A DNA stretch of 64,000 bases from Methylorubrum rhodinum (GCF_014199935.1 NZ_JACHOP010000015.1:52884-116883), one strand, 5' to 3'. Shown: positions 8,560 through 19,354, counted from the stretch's first letter. The notes: generated by a model from the sequence alone, not told the origin. Numbers and translations: made by a program.

Positions 8560-10785
8560 ATGGCTGACCGCGCGACCTTTCTTCACATTACCGATGCTCA
8601 TGTGTCCGCAGCCGGCGCCCCGTTCGAGCGGGATGACCGGAAGGTCGACGTCGCGGGCCTCCCTGCCGCTACCCGCGAAGGACCGCTCGATCTGCTGTTC
8701 CGACGCCTGGCCGAGCGCCTGACCAGAGAACGCCGCACGCTCGACGGCGTGTTCTTCTCCGGTGACGCCCAGAGCAAAGGCGCAGCCGGCGGCCATGAGC
8801 TCGTCTTCAAGCTGATCGCGGATCATCTCGGCGTCGCGACAGACCGCATCGTCTCTGTCCCAGGCAACCACGACGTACCGCGCGATGCCGATCCCGGCTC
8901 TGCCGAACGCTACGAGAACTTCGTTCGGGTCTGGAGCACTCCGGGCTGCGTCGTGCCGTGGCTCGACGGGATCGACGGCTGGCCGGCGATCGCGGCGCCC
9001 GAACGGCATCGGCTGGTCGCCGCCGACCGTAGCTGGGCGGTGTTCCCAATCAACACGAGCAATTGGTCTCACGTCACCTCGGTCCTGCCCGAGCCGCTGC
9101 AGACCTATTGGAACGCGATCCCCGAAACGCTCGCCCCGGGTGACGCAACCGTGGCGGCGCAGTTGCGGTCACAGCTCCAAGCCCTGGCCCGGTACGACAT
9201 GGCCCGCGTGTCGGAACACCAGCTCGAGGCCTTACGGGCGATCATCGCCTCAACGCCCCAGCCGGATCGCGGCCGTCAGTTGCGTATCGCGGTGATGCAC
9301 CACCATCTGCGCTCGCCAAGCCTACGCGAGGAACTGAAGCCCTTCGCGGATATGTCGAACCTCGAACAGGTTCGCGCTTTCCTGCGCGGAAGCGGCATCG
9401 GCGTGGTCGTCCACGGGCACAAGCACGAGCATGCCGCCTATTTCGATCACATCTATGCCGGCGATGCCGATGACATGCATCGCGTCCTGGTCCTCTCCGG
9501 CGCGACCTTCGACGTCGGCCGTGAGACGGACGCGGTCCGGCTCATCACCCTCGACGGCCTGCCGCACACGCCCGAGGTGACAATCGATGCGATCCCGCTT
9601 CCGCGGTCGGGTGCCGAAGACCTGCGGCCGGCTCCGATCATCCGCCGCCTCTGGGCGACCGGCGTCCGCCCCGCCGAGACAGTCCTCGTCTCGCCGGGTG
9701 CACCTGTGATCGTCGAGGGAGCCGATCTCGATGAGGTCTACGCGCGCGCTCTGGCCATTGCCGGGACGAACGCGAAGCGGGGCACCCTGATCGTTCACCT
9801 CGATCTGCCCGACGACGACGGCAGGACCCTGCCGTTGCCCAGTGCCTATGCCGTACCGGACGATCTCCAAGGCGACGAGCGGCAAGCTTGGCTACGTGAA
9901 CTGGTGGAGTGGTGGCAGCTCGACCGGTCGCAGCTGGAACCGCGCATCCCCTATCTCCACGGCGCGCGCCTGCGCCGATACGGGGGCAAGATCGACCAGA
10001 TCGAACGCATCATCGCGCTTCTCAGGACGAAGCCGAGCACCAGGGCGATCGCTGTCCTCGTCGACCCGTTCCGTGACTTCGCTCCGAACGGCGCGGGCGA
10101 GGAGTTCGCGTCGTTCTGCCTGGTGGAGTTCCGTCGAAGGGACGCGGATGCCGGCCGGATCGCCGTCGATGCGATCGCCTTCTACCGGGCGCAAGAGTTC
10201 GAACGCTGGTGGCCGATCAACATCGCCGAGCTACGCTTCCTGCAACGAGAGATCTGTGAAGAGCTCGGCTATCGCCCGGGTCGGATCACCACCATCGCCG
10301 CCGACGCGCGAACGATCTCCCGATCGCCCACGCAGGTCGCGATGCCGATCGTCGATCGATGGCTCGACCAGGCTCCGGAGCGGCTCCACCTCCTTGCCGA
10401 CGCGCTCGTTCACAAGGCCGTGCAGGGCGACGCCCAGGCCAGCGCCGTTCGCGAATGGCGGCGCTCGCTGGCGGAGCTGCGCACGGCGACCAACGGTTTC
10501 AACTCCGATGGCATTCCTGTCGCGATCGAAGGACTGCTCACGCTTGCCGCCTACATCGAGGCGACCGCGACGGTTGGCGATGCGGAGCTTCCCGTCCTGG
10601 CGCGAAACCTGGGCGACCGCGCGCGGGTCAACGAGACCTTCGAACATTCGACGCGCTCCCGCGCCTCGTTCAACCGATGGTCGCCGGTGGCGCAGAGCCT
10701 CGTGACCGCGCTGGAGCGCCTGACCGACACACGTCTGCCCGACGATCGGCCGAAGGCTGCAAGGGGAGGGGAGGGCGCTGCGTAA
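8560..10785 (+). CDS. Calcineurin-like phosphoesterase fused to a thymidylate-synthase-like domain
   Basis: A 741-residue two-part protein. The N-terminal third is a binuclear metallophosphoesterase: LHITDAHV (8-15), FFSGDAQ (near 66), VPGNHDVP (near 101), MHHHL and VVHGHKHEH (near 285) give the expected Asp, Asn and His ligands. The C-terminal half reads like thymidylate synthase: ARLRRYGGKIDQIERIIALL, PSTRAIAVLVDPFRD, a Cys near 520 in FASFCLVEF at the nucleophile position, and FYRAQEFERWWPINIAELRFL (compare QRS.D.FLG.PFNIA). I know no standard enzyme with this fusion. Start set at ATG 8560, which begins directly before the first metal motif; a longer frame adds a low-quality Arg/Trp-rich segment. 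Divergent from the XRE-containing operon, it may be the nuclease/phosphatase effector (inference). Confidence 0.78.
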   Translation: MADRATFLHITDAHVSAAGAPFERDDRKVDVAGLPAATREGPLDLLFRRLAERLTRERRTLDGVFFSGDAQSKGAAGGHELVFKLIADHLGVATDRIVSVPGNHDVPRDADPGSAERYENFVRVWSTPGCVVPWLDGIDGWPAIAAPERHRLVAADRSWAVFPINTSNWSHVTSVLPEPLQTYWNAIPETLAPGDATVAAQLRSQLQALARYDMARVSEHQLEALRAIIASTPQPDRGRQLRIAVMHHHLRSPSLREELKPFADMSNLEQVRAFLRGSGIGVVVHGHKHEHAAYFDHIYAGDADDMHRVLVLSGATFDVGRETDAVRLITLDGLPHTPEVTIDAIPLPRSGAEDLRPAPIIRRLWATGVRPAETVLVSPGAPVIVEGADLDEVYARALAIAGTNAKRGTLIVHLDLPDDDGRTLPLPSAYAVPDDLQGDERQAWLRELVEWWQLDRSQLEPRIPYLHGARLRRYGGKIDQIERIIALLRTKPSTRAIAVLVDPFRDFAPNGAGEEFASFCLVEFRRRDADAGRIAVDAIAFYRAQEFERWWPINIAELRFLQREICEELGYRPGRITTIAADARTISRSPTQVAMPIVDRWLDQAPERLHLLADALVHKAVQGDAQASAVREWRRSLAELRTATNGFNSDGIPVAIEGLLTLAAYIEATATVGDAELPVLARNLGDRARVNETFEHSTRSRASFNRWSPVAQSLVTALERLTDTRLPDDRPKAARGGEGAA

Positions 10786-10999
10786 TGCCGACGAAAGCGC
10801 CCTGCCCTTCTCGGAGCGATGACGGATTTTCCATAACGGATGTCATGCGAATGCGTGGTGTGAACGCAAAGTCGAGACTAAAATATTGGTAAGGTGTGTG
10901 CGGGCACCGGGCAAGTTCAAGAGCCAGAGGAGGGCCGGAGCGGAGTGCCAGGAAGGATGGTCGGAGAGAAGCTCCGGCGCCCGGCGCGAAAGCTTTCCG

Positions 11000-12007
11000 A
11001 TGGCCAGACCCACGTCCCACCGCGCGACCCAACCCGAGCGCACTAACCTCTACCGTGAAATTACCGATCGGATCATCGCTCAACTCGAGGCCGGCTGCGT
11101 TCCCTGGGTCCAGCCCTGGGACAGCGGCCCCGGCGCTGTCGCGGTGGCCATGCCGCGCAATGCGGTCACGGCCCGGGCGTATAGCGGCATCAACGTCATG
11201 CTGCTCTGGGCGGCCGGCGTCGCGGCGGGCTATCGGGACCAACGCTGGCTGACCTTCCGCCAAGCCCTGTCCCTCGGCGGCTGCGTGCGCAAGGGAGAGC
11301 ACGGGACCGGAATCGTCTACGCCGATCGCTTCACGCCGGCAGACGAGCGCCGACGAGCCGATCGCGACGGGGGCGCCGTCCGGCAAGTGGCGTTCCTCAA
11401 GCGCTTCACCGTTTTCAACGTTGCGCAGGTGGACGGCTTGCCCGCGAACCTCACCGATCCGCTGCCCCCGCCGCGCGAGGACCTCGTCATGCCGCGCTTC
11501 CGCATGCTGATGGAGGCCTCCGGCGTCACCATCCGCATCGGCGGTAGCATGGCCTTCTACCGTCCTTCCGATGATGTCGTTGTGCTACCCCCGCCGGAGG
11601 CGTTTCACGAGCCGATCAACTTCCACCGTACCGCCGCGCATGAGCTGTCGCACGCTACCGGTCATCGCTCGCGCATAGACCGCTTGATGAAAGGGCCACG
11701 CGGCGGCCCCTGCTACGCCCGCGAGGAACTCGTGGCGGAGATTTCCGCAGCCTACGTGTGCGCGAGCCTCGGCATCGTGCCCACCGTGCGCCACGCCGAC
11801 TACATCGCCGCCTGGCTTCAGGTCCTGCGCGAGGACGAGCGAGCCATCGTGCGTGCGGCCTCTCACGCCAGCAAGGCCGCCGACCGGCTGCTTAGCCGTC
11901 TCGCGCTCGCGGAAGAGAGCTCGGAGACGGTCGGAAACGACGGCGAAAGAACGCCAATCCCGGTGACCGCGCGGGAGACGCAGCACCTGCAGGATCGGGC
12001 CGCGTGA
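11000..12007 (+). CDS. ardC: ArdC-like antirestriction / zincin metallopeptidase protein
   Basis: A conserved plasmid protein of 335 residues. The N-terminal domain (about 12-130; NLYREITDRIIAQLEAG, PWDSG, YSGINVMLLW) matches the ArdC single-stranded-DNA-binding domain that protects incoming plasmid DNA. The C-terminal part is a zincin-like domain with HELSH at 214-218 (FHRTAAHELSHATGH) and a downstream Glu in EELVAEISAAYVC. Start at ATG 11000 is chosen to begin just before the ArdC domain; the frame stays open about 110 bases further upstream without conserved content. It probably acts during or soon after conjugative entry. Confidence 0.88.
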   Translation: MARPTSHRATQPERTNLYREITDRIIAQLEAGCVPWVQPWDSGPGAVAVAMPRNAVTARAYSGINVMLLWAAGVAAGYRDQRWLTFRQALSLGGCVRKGEHGTGIVYADRFTPADERRRADRDGGAVRQVAFLKRFTVFNVAQVDGLPANLTDPLPPPREDLVMPRFRMLMEASGVTIRIGGSMAFYRPSDDVVVLPPPEAFHEPINFHRTAAHELSHATGHRSRIDRLMKGPRGGPCYAREELVAEISAAYVCASLGIVPTVRHADYIAAWLQVLREDERAIVRAASHASKAADRLLSRLALAEESSETVGNDGERTPIPVTARETQHLQDRAA

Positions 12008-12362
12008 CGCGTTTCGGCGGTTCGCTCCGATCAACAAAAGATACGGGAGATGGAAAGCGGAGGGGGTCGATGCCCCCCGACTATGCGTACTTGGAGATAG
12101 GCTGCCACCTTAACCCCAGGCTCTGCGGCCCAACCGAGGAAAGAGGGGCCCTCTCGATCGTTGTAAACTGGCCGGGTCATGGTTCTGACGATGCAAACCT
12201 GCGTCTCGCGTCGGCAAGTCGCGAGGCGCTCAGGCTACGCTGATCCAGTCTGCCGTTCTCCCCATCGCGGCGCTGCCCTCCAGAGGAAGAGGGCGGCGCT
12301 GCGCGTCGTGACGGATCGAGTTTGGAGGAGAGGCCTCCGGCGCCCGTCGCGGAGACAGTACA
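12008..12362. other. Leader/intergenic region upstream of the ParB-like gene
   Basis: A 355-base stretch with no convincing gene. It contains GC-rich paired segments (around 12270-12300 and 12335-12350) of the kind seen before other conserved plasmid genes in this window. No clear promoter hexamers were identified. Confidence 0.3.
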
Positions 12363-14429
12363 ATGGCGAATACGGTTCAGAAGATCACCCTGGCACCCGC
12401 CCGCCCGATCCCCTTCAACAAGCTGGTGTTGAGCCAAGCGAACGTCCGGCGCGTGAAGCTCGGTCTGCCGGTCGAGGACCTCGCCGAGTCCATCGGCCGG
12501 CGCGGCCTGATCCAGAGCCTGCACGTTCGGCCGGTGCTCGACGGTGAGGGTCGGGAGACCGGGATGTACGAGGTGCCGGCTGGCGGCCGGCGCTACCGGG
12601 CTCTCGAACTCCTGGTGAAGCAGAAGCGGCTGGTGAAGACCGCACCGATACCCTGCATCGTCTCGGATGCCGCCAGCGGCGTCCTCATCGAGGAGATCTC
12701 GCTGGCCGAGAACGTCGAGCGGGCGCCGCTCCATCCCCTCGACCAGTTCCGCGCCTTCCAGGCGATGCGCGAGAAAGGCATGACCGAGGAGGCTGTCGCC
12801 GCGGCCTTCTTCGTGCCGGTCAACGTGGTCAAGCAGCGGCTGCGCCTCGCAACGGTCGCGCCCGCGCTGCTCGAGGTCTACGCTGTTGACGGCATGACGC
12901 TCGAGCAGCTCATGGCCTTCACCATCACGCACGATCACGCCCGCCAGGAGCAGGTCTGGGAGGCGGTGCGGAATTCCTGGTCGAAGGAGCCTTACCAGAT
13001 CCGGCGGCTCCTGACCGAGAAGGCCGCGCAGGCGTCGGACAAACGGGTCCTGTTCGTCGGGATGGACGCCTATGAGGCGGCCGGGGGCACCGTGCTGCGC
13101 GACCTGTTCCAGGCCGATGGCGGCGGCTGGCTCCAGGACGTCGCGCTTCTCGATCGCCTCACGGCCGAGAAGCTGAAGGCCGAGGCCGAGGACGTCGCGG
13201 CCGAGGGCTGGAAGTGGATCGAGGCCGCGATGAGCTTCCCCTACGGTCATCAGTTCGGCCTTCGTCGGATCGACGGGGAGCCCGTCGAGACGACAGAGGC
13301 GGAGCAGGCGACGATCGACGCACTCACGGCCGAACAGGAGCGGCTCGTCGCCGAGCATGGTCAGGAGGACGAACTGCCGGAGGCGGTCGACGACCGGCTC
13401 GGCGAGATCGAGGCAGCGCTCGAGGAGCTGGCGAACCGCCCGTTGCGCTACGATCCGGCCGAGATCGCCTGCGCAGGCGCCTTCGTTGGCCTCGGCCATG
13501 ACGGCCGGTTGCGGGTCGAGCGTGGTTACGTCCGACCTGAGGACGACGTGCCAGCTACTCCGGCCTCGGAGAGCGAGGGCGACACCACGGGCGGCGAGAC
13601 CGACCGAGATGGTGCGCCCGCGCAGCCGGCGGTGCAGCGGGCCGTCATCACCATCGGGGGGACGTCGCCCGCTCACGAACCGGAGGAGGAGGACGGCATC
13701 CGGCCCCTTCCCGAACGCTTGATGGCGGAGTTGACGGCGCACCGTACGCTGGCGCTGCGCGATGCAGTGGCGAGCCGTCCACAGGTCGCGCTGACGGCGC
13801 TGCTGCACAAGCTGGTGCTCGACACCTTCCGCGTCCGCTCGGGATCGGGCTGCCTCGAGGTCTCGGTCCGAGAGGTCCACTTCACCGCGCAAGCCGATGA
13901 CCTTAAGGACAGCGCCTGCGCCCGCGCCATCGCCGAGCGTCATGCGAGTTGGGAGGCCGAGTTGCCCGCCGAGAGCGATGCGCTCTGGGACTCGCTCGAC
14001 GCGCTCGACGAGGCGAGCCGCCTGGCCTTGCTCGCGCACTGCGTCAGCTTCGGGGTCAATGCTCTTCACGAGAAGCCGAACCCCTACGGCGGGATGGGCG
14101 TCTCGGAGCACGGGCTGCGGGTCCGCCTCGCCCAAGCCGACCGGCTCGCGCGAGCGACGGACCTCGACATGGTCTCCGCCGGATGGCGGCCCACCGTGGC
14201 GAACTATCTCGACCGCGTCACCAAGGCGCGGATCCTGGAAGCCGTACGGGAGGGGTCAGGCGAGCGGGCGGCGCAGCTCATCGATCACCTGAAGAAAGGC
14301 GACATGGCGAAGGAGGCCGAGCGCCTGCTCGCGGACACCGGCTGGCTGCCCGAGCCGCTGCGCCTCGCCGTAAGTAACAGCGAGCCAGCCGCGACCGCAG
14401 AGTGTGACGCCGATTCCTGCGGAACGTAG
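12363..14429 (+). CDS. Long ParB/RepB/Spo0J-family plasmid protein, C terminus cut by an in-frame amber codon
   Basis: The N terminus carries a ParB/Srx nuclease-like domain (about 17-130; SQANVRR, AGGRRYRALELL, EEISLAENVERAPLHPLDQF), followed by an HTH region (EEAVAAAFFVPVNVVKQRLRLA), then a long acidic and helical C-terminal extension. 688 residues is typical of large accessory ParB-like proteins on alphaproteobacterial plasmids rather than of the partition protein itself. Directly after TAG (14427-14429) the same frame continues for 28 codons (EADALPPFLAADAEED... to DVAAE) and stops at TAG 14514-14516. That acidic tail looks like the normal end of the family, so the protein is probably truncated by one substitution; translation to 14516 by readthrough is an alternative. 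Role likely in plasmid maintenance or gene regulation. Confidence 0.85.
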   Translation: MANTVQKITLAPARPIPFNKLVLSQANVRRVKLGLPVEDLAESIGRRGLIQSLHVRPVLDGEGRETGMYEVPAGGRRYRALELLVKQKRLVKTAPIPCIVSDAASGVLIEEISLAENVERAPLHPLDQFRAFQAMREKGMTEEAVAAAFFVPVNVVKQRLRLATVAPALLEVYAVDGMTLEQLMAFTITHDHARQEQVWEAVRNSWSKEPYQIRRLLTEKAAQASDKRVLFVGMDAYEAAGGTVLRDLFQADGGGWLQDVALLDRLTAEKLKAEAEDVAAEGWKWIEAAMSFPYGHQFGLRRIDGEPVETTEAEQATIDALTAEQERLVAEHGQEDELPEAVDDRLGEIEAALEELANRPLRYDPAEIACAGAFVGLGHDGRLRVERGYVRPEDDVPATPASESEGDTTGGETDRDGAPAQPAVQRAVITIGGTSPAHEPEEEDGIRPLPERLMAELTAHRTLALRDAVASRPQVALTALLHKLVLDTFRVRSGSGCLEVSVREVHFTAQADDLKDSACARAIAERHASWEAELPAESDALWDSLDALDEASRLALLAHCVSFGVNALHEKPNPYGGMGVSEHGLRVRLAQADRLARATDLDMVSAGWRPTVANYLDRVTKARILEAVREGSGERAAQLIDHLKKGDMAKEAERLLADTGWLPEPLRLAVSNSEPAATAECDADSCGT

Positions 14430-14587
14430 GAGGCTGACGCGCTACCGCCTTTCCTGGCCGCCGACGCCGAGGAGGACGGTCCGGTGGCCGAGTCCTACGA
14501 CGTCGCCGCGGAGTAGGCGTCACGCCAGACCGGACAAGCGGCTTCGGGCACAGGCCCGGAGCTGGCCCTCCTCGCCTGACCCTGACA

Positions 14588-14591
14588 TCGT
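14588..14591. repeat. Left copy of the 4-bp target-site duplication (TCGT) of the IS21-like element
   Basis: TCGT lies immediately outside the left terminal TGT of the element and is repeated immediately outside the right end at 16588-16591. Four-base duplications are within the range known for IS21-family insertions. Confidence 0.6.
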
Positions 14592-14690
14592 TGTCAACGC
14601 CGGTTGAACTCTGACCCGCTTTCGTCCTGCTCGCCGATTGGAATCTGACCCATCCTGCTTCCAGGTAGGCATGCCCACCCGGAAGCCGCG

Positions 14691-16564
<1,874 letters not shown>

Positions 16565-16587
16565 TCAGTTTCACATCGGCGGCTACA

Positions 16588-17011
16588 TCGTAAAAGCGGC
16601 AGCGCCATCAGCCGCCTTATGGTGCTGGAACGGGATGTGGATCGCGAGGTGCTCAACCAAGCGCCGATCGGATGCTGAACCCGTCACGGCGGTCCCTGAA
16701 GCGGCGTGTCACCAGCCTCTCCGTGATGGTCCTGTCGCAGCCCGGTGACCGCGCGGCCTCTCTCATGGCCTGATCTGGCTGGGGACGGCTGACGCCTCGT
16801 CCGGCTTAGCCGCAACGGCGGCCGGCCAAGTTTCTTCCCCTGCTGCGCTGACGCTCTCGCATTCCTCGCGGGACAACAAACCCGCCCGCCAGCCGTCCTC
16901 CACTGACGCTCCAGCCTGCACACGCAGGTGCGGCGCCGGTCGCCTCCGGCCTCACCGATCGCCATCGAGGCCGCGGCGGTCGCGGGCTCGGAACAGACAC
17001 GGAGACATCCC
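16588..17011. promoter_or_regulatory. Right IS flank and long leader upstream of the DUF736 gene
   Basis: After the TCGT repeat, about 420 bases lack a convincing gene. The last 150 bases (from about 16860) resemble the leader of the DUF2493 gene at 28070-28240: both contain CCGTCCTCC followed by CTG, and further on AGGCCGCGGCGGTCGCGG shortly before the start codon. A shared regulatory or structured leader is likely. Confidence 0.45.
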
Positions 17012-17332
17012 ATGGCGAACATCGGCAGCTTCACCAAGATCGAGGAAGGCTTCACCGGCCAGATCGTTACCCTCTCGGTCCAGGCTCGCAACGTCCGGAT
17101 CGTCCAGGATCCCCGCGCCGCCGGCGAGAACGCCCCGAGCCACCGGGTCTATGTGGGTCGGGCCGAGATCGGAGCCGCATGGTCCAGGCGCTCGAACGAG
17201 GGCCGCGAGTACCTCAGCCTGAAGTTGGACGATCCGAGCTTCACGGCGCCGATCTACGCGAACCTCTTCGACGACGGAGAGGGTGAGGGCTACTCGCTGA
17301 TCTGGTCCCGGCCTACGGGGCGCCGGGACTGA
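17012..17332 (+). CDS. DUF736 family protein
   Basis: A 106-residue conserved plasmid protein of unknown biochemical role, common next to transfer and partition genes in alphaproteobacteria. It shows the family's opening MANIGSFTKIEEGFTGQI, the central APSHRVYVGRAEIGAAWSRRSNEGREYLSLKLDDPSF and the closing ANLFDDGEGEGYSLIWSR. Start at ATG 17012 gives the usual family length; the frame is open upstream but has no family similarity there. Preceded by the structured GC-rich leader described separately. Confidence 0.92.
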   Translation: MANIGSFTKIEEGFTGQIVTLSVQARNVRIVQDPRAAGENAPSHRVYVGRAEIGAAWSRRSNEGREYLSLKLDDPSFTAPIYANLFDDGEGEGYSLIWSRPTGRRD

Positions 17333-17680
17333 GAGTCGCTGCGGTGCCTCGTCTGGTCATGCCGGGCGAGGCGCAGCCGTCTCCGGTCAGGTCATCTCTT
17401 CGTCATAAATGAAAGTCGGAAATCACAGATCCGATTTTGCTTCGAACGTCTGCTGTAGGTTGATTTGCAACTGCCCGCTTCCGAGCAGCAGATGCATTAT
17501 AGCGGACGTCGACCTGCCACCCGCTTGGAACCCAAATCAGCCTCTTAAATCCGTTCCGGCAACGGTCAGATTAGCCAGAAAGCCGCCTCTCCGCGAGTTC
17601 ATTGAGACATCTGCGTGCCTGCTTGGCATCTGAGTGCAGCACAGGGCAAACTACTTGATTTTGCACGTTCGCCGGCCGCG
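17333..17680. other. Intergenic region between DUF736 and arsH
   Basis: A 348-base stretch. A GCCTCG/CGAGGC stem (17346-17372) just after DUF736 could be a weak terminator but lacks a T tract. From about 17400 the sequence is AT-richer and resembles degenerate intergenic repeat debris; no gene is supported. Confidence 0.3.
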
Positions 17681-18427
17681 TTATCGCTTCGCGAAACCGA
17701 TATCGGCCGCAACCGCCTTCAGCCGCTCAGGCTCCTGCTCCTTCCGCTCGCTGTAGCGGTCGACGAGGTACTCGGCCCGCTCGCGGGTGAGCAGCGTGAA
17801 CTTCATCAGCTCCTCGCAGACGTCGACCACGCGGTCGTAGAGCGACCCAGGCTTCATCCGGCCGGCGTCGTCGAACTCCTTGTAGGCCATCGGCACCGAG
17901 GACTGGTTCGGGATCGTGATCATCCGCATCCAGCGGCCGAGCACGCGCAACGAGTTCACGGCGTTGAACGACTGCGAGCCGCCCGAGACTTGCATCACCG
18001 CAAGGGTGCGTCCCTGCGTCGGCCGCACCGAGCCCTCGCTCAAGGGCAGCCAGTCGATCTGGCTCTTCATCACACCGGTCAGGTTGCCGTGACGCTCCGG
18101 CGAGACCCAGACGTGCCCCTCTGACCAGAGCGAGAGCTGCCGCAGCTCCTGCACCTTCGAGTGATCGGCCGTCGTGTCGTCGGGCAGGGGCAAGCCGTGT
18201 GCGTGGAAGATCCGCACCTCGCCGCCCATCGCCTCCAGCAGCCGCGCCGCCTCGTAGGCGAGGAAGCGGCTGAACGAGCGCTCGCGTAGCGAACCGTAGA
18301 GGATCAGGAAGCGCGGGGCGTGAGTGACGGGCGTGACGGCATAAACGCGGTCACTCGTCGGCGCCTCGAAGTGCGCCTCGCTCACGTTCGGCAGACCATC
18401 GGTGAAGGGCTGATCGGGCTTGTACAC
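17681..18427 (-). CDS. arsH: Organoarsenical oxidoreductase ArsH
   Basis: NADPH-dependent FMN reductase that oxidises trivalent organoarsenicals and supports arsenic resistance. The 248-residue protein has the flavodoxin-like core with the phosphate-binding loop [24 protein letters not shown] (about 40-63), [21 protein letters not shown] (about 109-129), and [29 protein letters not shown] (about 141-169), all typical of ArsH. It is transcribed away from arsR with a palindromic site in the 50-base gap, so both are probably under ArsR control. Confidence 0.95.
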   Translation of the reverse strand: MYKPDQPFTDGLPNVSEAHFEAPTSDRVYAVTPVTHAPRFLILYGSLRERSFSRFLAYEAARLLEAMGGEVRIFHAHGLPLPDDTTADHSKVQELRQLSLWSEGHVWVSPERHGNLTGVMKSQIDWLPLSEGSVRPTQGRTLAVMQVSGGSQSFNAVNSLRVLGRWMRMITIPNQSSVPMAYKEFDDAGRMKPGSLYDRVVDVCEELMKFTLLTRERAEYLVDRYSERKEQEPERLKAVAADIGFAKR

Positions 18428-18446
18428 GAACTCACTATCATCTACG

Positions 18447-18464
18447 TCTCAACACATGTTGAGA
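18447..18464. promoter_or_regulatory. ArsR operator candidate between arsH and arsR
   Basis: Palindrome TCTCAAC-ACAT-GTTGAGA, 7-base perfect arms, 14 bases before the arsR ATG and 20 bases before arsH. Position and symmetry fit binding of an ArsR dimer controlling both directions. Confidence 0.65.
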
Positions 18465-18477
18465 TGTTGGACTGACT

Positions 18478-18834
18478 ATGGACGAACCGCAAGCCCTCGT
18501 CGCCTTCGCGGCCCTGTCGCAGGAAACTCGCCTGCGCGTCGTCCGGAACCTCGTCACGGCCGGTCCTGACGGTCTGGCAGCTGGTGTGCTCGGCAGCGAG
18601 ATCGGGGTCTCGACCTCGAACCTGTCTTTTCACCTGAAGGAGCTGGAGCACGCCGGGCTCATCCAATCGCGGCGCGAGGGCCGCTCGATCATCTACAGCG
18701 CCGTTTACCCGACGATGTCGGCGCTCATCGCCTTCCTGATGAAGGATTGCTGCCAGGGCCGCCCCGAGGTGTGCGCGCCGGCTGTCGCAGCCCTGGGCGA
18801 CTGCTGCGCTCCTGAAGAGGTGCTTCATGCCTGA
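18478..18834 (+). CDS. arsR: ArsR-family arsenical-responsive repressor
   Basis: A 118-residue winged-helix repressor expected to leave DNA on binding As(III). Residues about 5-80 give the ArsR fold (LVAFAALSQETRLRVVRNLV; GVSTSNLSFHLKELEHAGLIQSRREGRSIIYSA). Arsenic-binding cysteines are not in the classic ELCVCDL helix; instead the C terminus holds CCQGRPEVC and GDCC (about 90-112), the pattern of ArsR proteins that bind through C-terminal Cys. It leads the plus-strand operon; its stop overlaps the next start (ATGCCTGA). Confidence 0.92.
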   Translation: MDEPQALVAFAALSQETRLRVVRNLVTAGPDGLAAGVLGSEIGVSTSNLSFHLKELEHAGLIQSRREGRSIIYSAVYPTMSALIAFLMKDCCQGRPEVCAPAVAALGDCCAPEEVLHA

Positions 18835-19354
18835 TCGCGTCTACAACGTGCTGTTCCTCTGCACCGGCAACTCGGCCCGCTCGATCCTGGCCGAGGCGAT
18901 GCTGAACAAGGAGGGACAGGGCCGCTTCAGGGCGTTCTCAGGCGGCAGCCAGCCGAAGCCAGACGTAAACCCGCTCGCCCTGCAGGTGCTGCGGGAGACC
19001 GACTACCCGATCGAGGGGCTGCGCTCGAAGAGCTGGGACGAGTTCGCCCGGCCCGACGCGCCGATCATGGATTTCGTCTTCACGGTTTGTGGCAACGCCG
19101 CCGGCGAGACCTGCCCGTACTGGCCGGGCCAGCCGGTGACGGCGCACTGGGGCATCGAGGATCCCGCCGCCGTCGAGGGCACCGACCTCGAGCGCATGAC
19201 GGCCTTCGTGACGGCCCAGCGCTACCTTAAGAACCGCATCGCGGCCTTCGTCGTCCTGCCGATCGCCAGCCTCGACAAGGTCGCGCTCAGGTCGCGCGTT
19301 CGCGAGATTGGCCAGCAGACGGGCGCCACCTCGCCCCGTCCGGAGGTCGCATGA
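18827..19354 (+). CDS. Low-molecular-weight phosphatase-type arsenate reductase
   Basis: LMW-PTP-fold protein of 175 residues with the P-loop CTGNSARS: Cys12 nucleophile and Arg18 (CX5R). It contains the downstream GLRSKSWDEFARPDAPIMDFVFTVCGNAAGETCPYWPG region, supplying further Cys residues as in ArsC/arsenate reductases of this class. It reduces As(V) to As(III) or acts as a phosphatase; the operon context favours arsenate. It overlaps arsR upstream and the glutaredoxin-type arsC downstream. Confidence 0.9.
   Translation: MPDRVYNVLFLCTGNSARSILAEAMLNKEGQGRFRAFSGGSQPKPDVNPLALQVLRETDYPIEGLRSKSWDEFARPDAPIMDFVFTVCGNAAGETCPYWPGQPVTAHWGIEDPAAVEGTDLERMTAFVTAQRYLKNRIAAFVVLPIASLDKVALRSRVREIGQQTGATSPRPEVA

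Noticed and set aside
12177..14135. Long minus-strand open frame (about 652 codons) under the ParB-like gene
   Set aside because: Low-complexity composition and no domain; the plus strand has ParB motifs throughout.
17346..17372. Stem GCCTCG/CGAGGC after DUF736 as an intrinsic terminator
   Set aside because: Loop of 15 bases and no T tract; too weak to call.
17400..17530. AT-richer segments at 17400-17530, 22050-22200 and 39720-39840 as copies of one mobile repeat
   Set aside because: They share short motifs such as CGGACGT and CTGCTT but I could not align them convincingly; left unassigned.
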